64,000 bases of DNA, taken from the NCBI GenBank assembly GCA_964628905.1, contig CAZVNS010000005.1:1-64000 (forward strand), read 5' to 3'. A program made the position numbers and the translations under genes. Source of the stretch: JAJPXC01 sp964628905. GTDB lineage: Bacteria > Bacteroidota > Bacteroidia > Bacteroidales > Muribaculaceae. The notes beneath the pieces were generated by a model. It worked only from the letters and a program-made list of their open reading frames with translations, made no database searches and had not been told where the DNA came from. Positions 59,913 through 64,000 of this stretch are shown piece after piece. The stretch's first letter is position 1. The number at the start of each line of letters is the position of its first letter.

Positions 59913-61619
59913 ATGAAATTACATCCACTCACAGCTGCCCTGCTGGCCACCGCCCTGAGCGTCAACGCCCAAACCACCGCTCCCAAGGCCGAGGTGCGCG
60001 CTGTGTGGCTCACCACCAACGGAGCCCTCGACTGGCCTTCGACCTACAATGTCACCAAGCAGAAGAAGGAGCTCACCGATATGCTCGACCGTCTCGCTCA
60101 GGCCAACTTCAACACCATCCTCTTCCAGGTGCAGGCCAAGGGTGACGTGGCATGGAAATCAAATATCCAGCCGGCGATGCGCTATATCACCGGCGACGGC
60201 TCCAAAGGGCTGAGCTACGATGTGAGCCAGTTTGTGATCGATGAGTGCCACAAGCGCGGTATGGAGTGTCACGCATGGATCGTGACATACCGTATCGGCA
60301 CAGCAAATGAGGCCTCATACTATGCCAACAACGCCGTAAAACATCCCTATAATGAGCATAGCGGATGGTGTCGACTATACAGCGGAGCATACTACCTCGA
60401 CCCATGTCTGCCTGAGGTGCGTGAATACCTTGTAGAGCTTTACCGCGAAATGCTCACCAACTACGACTTCGATGGCGTGAACTTTGACTACACACGCTAT
60501 CCCGGCACTGACGGCTTCACCACCGACGAACGCTACTTCGCCCAGGATAAATACAACCCCGAGCATATCGCCAACATTGAGGACTGGCGCCGTTGGAATA
60601 TCAACACCTTCATCGCCGACTTCTATGAGATGGCCAAGACCGTGCGCCCCGACGTAAAGGTGGGATGCGCCCCCTTCGGCACATACAAAAACGTACCCGG
60701 ATATGGCAACACCACCGCATACGGGTCAGTCTATCAGGACGCTGTGCAGTGGGCAACCTCAGGCCACATGGATATCGTGATACCCCAGATGTACTGGAAC
60801 GAGCGCTACGGCTTCACTCCCAACATGGGCACATGGGTCAACGAGCTCCAAGGACATACGTTCGTGGTAGGTCTCGCACCTTATAAGATGACCGACACCA
60901 ACGACTGGGACCCATCGGTGGTCTACGACCAGATAGAGAAGATCCGCGCACGTGAGGGAGCCTCAGGAGCATGCTTCTTCCGCGCGGATCACGTCATAGG
61001 CTCCAACGCCCGCGTGCAGCAGCTCTACAGCGAGTTGTGCAACAACTATTACCGCTACCCCGCACACATCCCGCCGATCACCACATTGGAGCAAACCAAG
61101 CCCTCTGAGCCTGCCAATGTCAGCCAAGAATATATCGACGGTCGACATGTGATCACCTGGGATGCAAATCCTGAAGCCGACCGAGTGCGCTACTACACAG
61201 TCTACTTGGCCGATGGCTCAACCGTCGACCTTGACGACCCCTCGAAGGTGGCAGCATGGCGCGTCAACGATAACAAGTTCGAATATTCGAGCGACAACCC
61301 TGACCTGCGCTTCGCCGTTACAGCCTTCGACCAAGGATATTACGAGAGCAACCCCTCGATGGCATCATCGTCGTCAGTTGATGGCCTGATAGCTCCGGAA
61401 GCCACCATCACCTACAGCCACTATCGCCTTGGGGTGGAGTCGGCCGGTCGCACCATCGGCTGCGTGGATATCTTCGCCATCAACGGCTCACACGTGATGA
61501 GTGTGCCTGTCAATGCCGAGAGCGTGGCCATAGAGTGCGGCGACATGTCCCGCGGAGTCTATATAGCCCGCATCACCTACGCCGACGGTGGTTCTCAGAT
61601 GCTCAAAATTATCCGCTAA
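59913..61619 (+). CDS. Secreted family-10 glycosyl-hydrolase-like (GHL10/DUF187) protein
   Basis: The 568-residue protein has a signal peptide (MKLHPLTAALLATALSVNAQ) and a TIM-barrel GHL10 domain (about 28-370): VRAVWLTTNGALDWPST, FNTILFQVQAKGDV, LDPCLPEVREYLVELYREM, DGVNFDYTRYPG and DIVIPQMYWNERYGF. A fibronectin-like domain (about 395-500, PANVSQEYIDGRHVITWDAN) and a short sorting-like tail (DIFAINGSHVMSVPV...LKIIR) follow. Family members are linked to cell-wall or peptidoglycan glycan cleavage; the substrate here is not shown. The frame extends to 59835, but ATG 59913 starts the signal peptide. Confidence 0.88.
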   Translation: MKLHPLTAALLATALSVNAQTTAPKAEVRAVWLTTNGALDWPSTYNVTKQKKELTDMLDRLAQANFNTILFQVQAKGDVAWKSNIQPAMRYITGDGSKGLSYDVSQFVIDECHKRGMECHAWIVTYRIGTANEASYYANNAVKHPYNEHSGWCRLYSGAYYLDPCLPEVREYLVELYREMLTNYDFDGVNFDYTRYPGTDGFTTDERYFAQDKYNPEHIANIEDWRRWNINTFIADFYEMAKTVRPDVKVGCAPFGTYKNVPGYGNTTAYGSVYQDAVQWATSGHMDIVIPQMYWNERYGFTPNMGTWVNELQGHTFVVGLAPYKMTDTNDWDPSVVYDQIEKIRAREGASGACFFRADHVIGSNARVQQLYSELCNNYYRYPAHIPPITTLEQTKPSEPANVSQEYIDGRHVITWDANPEADRVRYYTVYLADGSTVDLDDPSKVAAWRVNDNKFEYSSDNPDLRFAVTAFDQGYYESNPSMASSSSVDGLIAPEATITYSHYRLGVESAGRTIGCVDIFAINGSHVMSVPVNAESVAIECGDMSRGVYIARITYADGGSQMLKIIR

Positions 61620-61669
61620 CTCACAACTCACACAACTCATACAACTCTAAAAACTTAACAACTCAAAAT
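61617..61669 (+). repeat. 9-bp-period array, CAACTCACA type
   Basis: The unit start (CAACTC/AAACTT) falls at 61624, 61633, 61642, 61651 and 61659 (steps 9, 9, 9, 8), giving units CAACTCACA, CAACTCATA, CAACTCTAA and AAACTTAAC. It runs directly into the ATG of the DUF3127 gene at 61670. Confidence 0.8.
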
Positions 61670-62056
61670 ATGGAAATCACAGGACGCATCATCCTCGCAC
61701 TCCCTGAAATCTCAGGAACTTCAAAAGCCGGCAACGCCTGGCACAAACGCGAATACGTGCTCGAGACACAAGAGCAATACCCCAAGAAAGTGCACTTCGA
61801 CTTCTTTGGCGAACGTGCCGATCAGTACCCACTGAATGTGGGCGACACTGTCAAGCTGTCGTTCGACATCGAGAGCCGTGAGTACAACGGCCGCTGGTTC
61901 ACCTCAATCCGTGGTTGGAAGGCCGAGCCCGCTGTAGCCGGCGCACCCGCTGCCGCCGCCCCTGCAGCTCCTGTAGCTCCCGCCGTTGATCCCTTCGTCG
62001 CTGCCCCCGCACCGATGCAGGGTGCTCCCGCCTCCAACGACGATCTCCCCTTCTAA
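61670..62056 (+). CDS. DUF3127 OB-fold-like protein
   Basis: The 128-residue protein matches the Bacteroidetes DUF3127 family, often annotated as SSB-like. MEITGRIILALPEISGTSKA, WHKREYVLETQEQYPKKVHF and VGDTVKLSFDIESREYNGRW fit a small beta barrel (1-88). The tail is an Ala/Pro-rich linker ending in SNDDLPF, an acidic C-terminal tip strikingly like the DDDIPF tip of SSB proteins that recruits repair partners. Single-stranded nucleic acid binding is inferred, not proven. The start is ATG 61670, with a 9-bp array as leader. Confidence 0.85.
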   Translation: MEITGRIILALPEISGTSKAGNAWHKREYVLETQEQYPKKVHFDFFGERADQYPLNVGDTVKLSFDIESREYNGRWFTSIRGWKAEPAVAGAPAAAAPAAPVAPAVDPFVAAPAPMQGAPASNDDLPF

Positions 62057-62115
62057 GCTTGACGCTTGGACGAGGAAGCACCCAGGGTGCGACCCTACTC
62101 GTTAGCGTACAACAC

Positions 62116-62151
62116 ATACCGCTTCCCATCCCCGGAAGCGGTATTTTTTTT
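62116..62151 (+). terminator. Terminator of the DUF3127 gene
   Basis: ATACCGCTTCC (62116-62126) and GGAAGCGGTAT (62134-62144), a perfect 11-bp stem followed by seven more T. It is preceded by a degenerate GGTGCGACCCTAC repeat (62086-62097). Confidence 0.93.
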
Positions 62152-62160
62152 GACAGACAA

Positions 62161-62201
62161 GTCCGACTCGTCTGATTTGTCTGACTCGTCCGACCCGGTC
62201 T
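62161..62201. repeat. 9-bp-period array, GTCTGACTC type
   Basis: GTC at 62161, 62170, 62179, 62188 and 62198 (steps 9, 9, 9, 10), units GTCCGACTC, GTCTGATTT and GTCTGACTC. The same unit type occurs at 22619-22652. It lies between the DUF3127 and gdhA terminators. Confidence 0.8.
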
Positions 62202-62212
62202 GATAAGATAGC

Positions 62213-62247
62213 AAAGGCTGCGATCCCCGGGGTGGGGCGCAGCCTTT
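62213..62247 (-). terminator. Terminator of gdhA
   Basis: AAAGGCTGCG (62213-62222) and CGCAGCCTTT (62238-62247), a perfect 10-bp stem. On the minus strand it is followed by GCTATCTTATCA, the complement of the box also seen beside 20267. A second hairpin, CCTTGCC-TAAGGT-GGCAAGG, lies at 62272-62291 nearer the gene. Confidence 0.8.
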
Positions 62248-62309
62248 GGTGTGGTATGGAAAGTCCTTGCCTAAGGTGGCAAGGAAATTCCGGAAAGTGG
62301 GGGTAGGGG

Positions 62310-63647
62310 TTAGATAACGCCCTGGCCCATCATTGCATTGGCAACCTTCATGAAGCCGGCGATGTTGGCGCCCTTCATGTAGTTGAGGTAGCCGTCGGGC
62401 TCCATCCCGTACTTCTCGCACTGCTCGTGGATGGCACGCATGATGGTGTGGAGCTTCTCGTCGACTTCCTCCTCGCTCCACTGCAGGTGCATGGCGTTCT
62501 GGCTCATTTCGAGACCTGAAGTGGCCACACCGCCGGCGTTGACAGCCTTGCCGGGAGCGTAGATGGTGCGTGAGTTGATGAATGTGTCGATGGCCTCGGG
62601 GGTGCAACCCATGTTAGATACCTCGGCTACGATGAGCACCTTGTTGTCGACCAGACGCTTGGCGTCCTCTTCGGCAACCTCGTTCTGGGTGGCGCAGGGG
62701 AGGGCGATGTCGACCTTCTGCTCCCAGGGCTTGCGGCCGGGGTAGAATGTGGCTGAGGGATACTTCTCGGCGTAGGGGGCTACGATATCCTCACCTGAGG
62801 CGCGGAGCTCGAGCATGTAGTCAATCTTCTCGCCGCTGATGCCGTCGGGATCGTAGATGTAGCCGTCGGGACCTGAGATGGTGACTACCTTACCGCCAAG
62901 CTCGGTGGCTTTGAGGGCTGCGCCCCAAGCTACGTTGCCGAAGCCGGAGATTGCGATTGTCTTACCCTCGATGGTCTGGCCGATGCGTTTGAGCATGCTC
63001 TGCACGAAGTAGAGGGCGCCGTAGCCGGTAGCCTCGGGACGGATGCGAGAGCCGCCGAAGTCGAGGCCCTTGCCGGTGAATGTGCCGTTGTGCTCGTTGA
63101 CAAGGCGCTTGTACATGCCGTACATGTAGCCCACCTCACGGCCACCTACGCCGATATCGCCTGCGGGCACGTCGCGGTCGGGACCGAGGTTCTTCCACAA
63201 GCCGAGCATGAATGCCTGGCAGAAGCGCATGATCTCACGGTCGCTCTTGCCGCGAGGTGAGAAGTCAGAGCCACCCTTAGCGCCGCCCATGGGGAGGGTA
63301 GTGAGGGCGTTCTTGAAGGTCTGCTCGAAGCCGAGGAACTTGAGGATTGACAGGTTGACTGAAGCGTGGAAGCGGATACCGCCCTTGTACGGGCCAATGG
63401 CGTTGTTGAACTGCACGCGGTAGCCTATGTTGTTCTGCACCTCGCCTTTATCGTCGATCCATGTCACGCGGAAGGTGACGATGCGGTCGGGCTCGACCAT
63501 ACGTTCTACGATTTTGTTTTTCTCAAATTCGGGGTGCTGGTTGTAAACGTCGTTGACTGACATAAGCACCTCGCGCACGGCTTGGAGGTACTCTTTCTCG
63601 CCCGGATGCTTTGCCTCGAGCTGAGACATGATAGTGTTGATGTCCAT
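62310..63647 (-). CDS. gdhA: Glutamate dehydrogenase (hexameric)
   Basis: A 445-residue enzyme interconverting glutamate with 2-oxoglutarate and ammonia. The N-domain has GYRVQFNNAIGPYKGGIRFH with substrate-binding Lys, and PMGGAKGGSDFSPRGKSD with the catalytic Lys/Asp region. VPAGDIGVGGREVGYMYG is a GDH hallmark, and the Rossmann motif is ISGFGNVAWGAA. Length and sequence fit the small hexameric class common in Bacteroides, where it assimilates ammonia. Intact. Confidence 0.97.
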   Translation of the reverse strand: MDINTIMSQLEAKHPGEKEYLQAVREVLMSVNDVYNQHPEFEKNKIVERMVEPDRIVTFRVTWIDDKGEVQNNIGYRVQFNNAIGPYKGGIRFHASVNLSILKFLGFEQTFKNALTTLPMGGAKGGSDFSPRGKSDREIMRFCQAFMLGLWKNLGPDRDVPAGDIGVGGREVGYMYGMYKRLVNEHNGTFTGKGLDFGGSRIRPEATGYGALYFVQSMLKRIGQTIEGKTIAISGFGNVAWGAALKATELGGKVVTISGPDGYIYDPDGISGEKIDYMLELRASGEDIVAPYAEKYPSATFYPGRKPWEQKVDIALPCATQNEVAEEDAKRLVDNKVLIVAEVSNMGCTPEAIDTFINSRTIYAPGKAVNAGGVATSGLEMSQNAMHLQWSEEEVDEKLHTIMRAIHEQCEKYGMEPDGYLNYMKGANIAGFMKVANAMMGQGVI

Positions 63648-63679
63648 AACTTGAATGGTGGATTTTGGTTAACGTGGGG

Positions 63680-63713
63680 CAAATATACACATTTTACATT
63701 TACGATGGTGCAA
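63680..63713 (-). promoter_or_regulatory. Promoter of gdhA
   Basis: On the minus strand TTG (63713-63711), 23 nt, TATATTTG (63687-63680). The spacing is slightly long; the leader is about 30 nt. Confidence 0.55.
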
Positions 63714-63753
63714 TACTGTGCTAAATTTTTCCCATCAAAATTTCGCCAAACAA

Positions 63754-63831
63754 AAAGCAGGGACGCACTCAGGTGCGTCCGGCTGATATTCAGTGGTCTA
63801 AAATTTCGGGGTGTGTCCCTGCTTTTTCGAA
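63754..63831 (-). terminator. Nested inverted repeats downstream of the thioredoxin-like gene
   Basis: Outer arms AAAAGCAGGGAC and GTCCCTGCTTTT enclose an inner palindrome GGACGCAC-TCAG-GTGCGTCC (63761-63780), a member of the dispersed GACGCACC family. It can end the minus-strand transcript of the gene at 63840. Confidence 0.7.
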
Positions 63832-63839
63832 GCAGGGCT

Positions 63840-64000
63840 TTACGAGTCGCTCTTGGTCTCTTCGTGTTCGTGGATTTTGGCTACGAGCAGCTCGGCTTGC
63901 TGTACGCCTACGGTGCGCCATACGGGCTGACCTTCCTTAAAGAGGATAAGTGTGGGCACTGACTGCACGCGGTACTGCGCTGCGAGTTCGCGGTTTTTGT
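63840..64000 (-). CDS. Thioredoxin-like protein, C-terminal part only
   Basis: The window ends inside this gene. The visible 53 codons read NRELAAQYRVQSVPTLILF followed by KEGQPVWRTVGVQQAELLVA and a charged tail ETKSDS. SVPTLILF holds the cis-Pro loop of thioredoxins; the CxxC motif is outside the window. It may be trxA or a thioredoxin paralogue. Confidence 0.85.
   Translation of the reverse strand, partial: KNRELAAQYRVQSVPTLILFKEGQPVWRTVGVQQAELLVAKIHEHEETKSDS

Overview
The window looks like a chromosomal segment of a Bacteroidales bacterium, most likely a Muribaculaceae-type gut commensal. The evidence is the phylum-type promoter element TAnnTTTG (often TTG-N18 to N20-TAnnTTTG) upstream of many genes, weak or absent Shine-Dalgarno sequences, C-terminal sorting tails of the type IX secretion kind, a GT3-family glycogen synthase, the RprXY two-component system, and Bacteroidetes-specific families (DUF5606, DUF3127, DUF4105). 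Family, genus and species are inference; no rRNA is present.

Layout. 1-890: two identical tRNA-Gly(GCC) copies (the first cut by the window edge) and a decayed TolB/PD40-like secreted-protein gene. 1061-6384 (minus): a complete Rnf electron-transport operon, rseC-like/rnfB/rnfC/rnfD/rnfG/rnfE/rnfA, with four-base stop/start overlaps at three of its junctions. 6550-7833: a remnant of a tryptophan-synthase-beta-like gene, then holA. 7925-15707 (plus): a surface-glycan set (acyltransferase, two GT2 enzymes, gmd, fcl) running into a DUF4105 protein and a PafA-like phosphatase-fold protein that has lost its metal ligands, then secA, a folK-like gene and DUF5606. 20280-22314 (minus): a two-gene primase-like/AAA ATPase module bracketed by mirrored 9-bp repeat arrays. 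22850-30572 (plus): rprX-rprY, holB, an AddB-like nuclease/helicase protein and hemW. 30573-39272 (minus): DUF3737, an OmpA-family porin, a 1295-residue secreted protein combining an SGNH hydrolase with carbohydrate-binding domains, and transketolase. 39416-46873 (plus): nitroreductase, carAB, and groES-groEL behind a sigma-54-type promoter. 47093-54963: a secreted GH13 amylase, tRNA-Leu(UAG), GT3 glycogen synthase and glycogen phosphorylase. 55102-62056: guaB, a double-parvulin foldase, a fused QueD-QueE gene, a GHL10 protein and DUF3127. 62310-64000 (minus): gdhA and the end of a thioredoxin-like gene.

How the genes work together. Rnf couples ferredoxin oxidation to NAD reduction and ion export. 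Extracellular amylase and the SGNH/starch-binding protein probably feed alpha-glucan to an internal glycogen cycle (GT3 synthase and GT35 phosphorylase). The gmd/fcl/GT2 cluster makes GDP-L-fucose for surface glycans.

The most unusual signal is non-coding. Many intergenic regions carry short arrays with an almost exact 9-bp period, built from four unrelated unit sequences (CCTTAACGG-like, CAACTCAAA-like, CGTTCCACC-like, CTGTCTGAC-like). Two further dispersed palindrome families are also present: GACGCACC/GGTGCGTC, with one copy lying in frame inside an acyltransferase gene, and GACCCCATCTCATAAAA, placed just after stop codons. Other points of interest are the sigma-54-like groE promoter with two upstream dyads, the metal-less PafA homologue and the queD-queE fusion.
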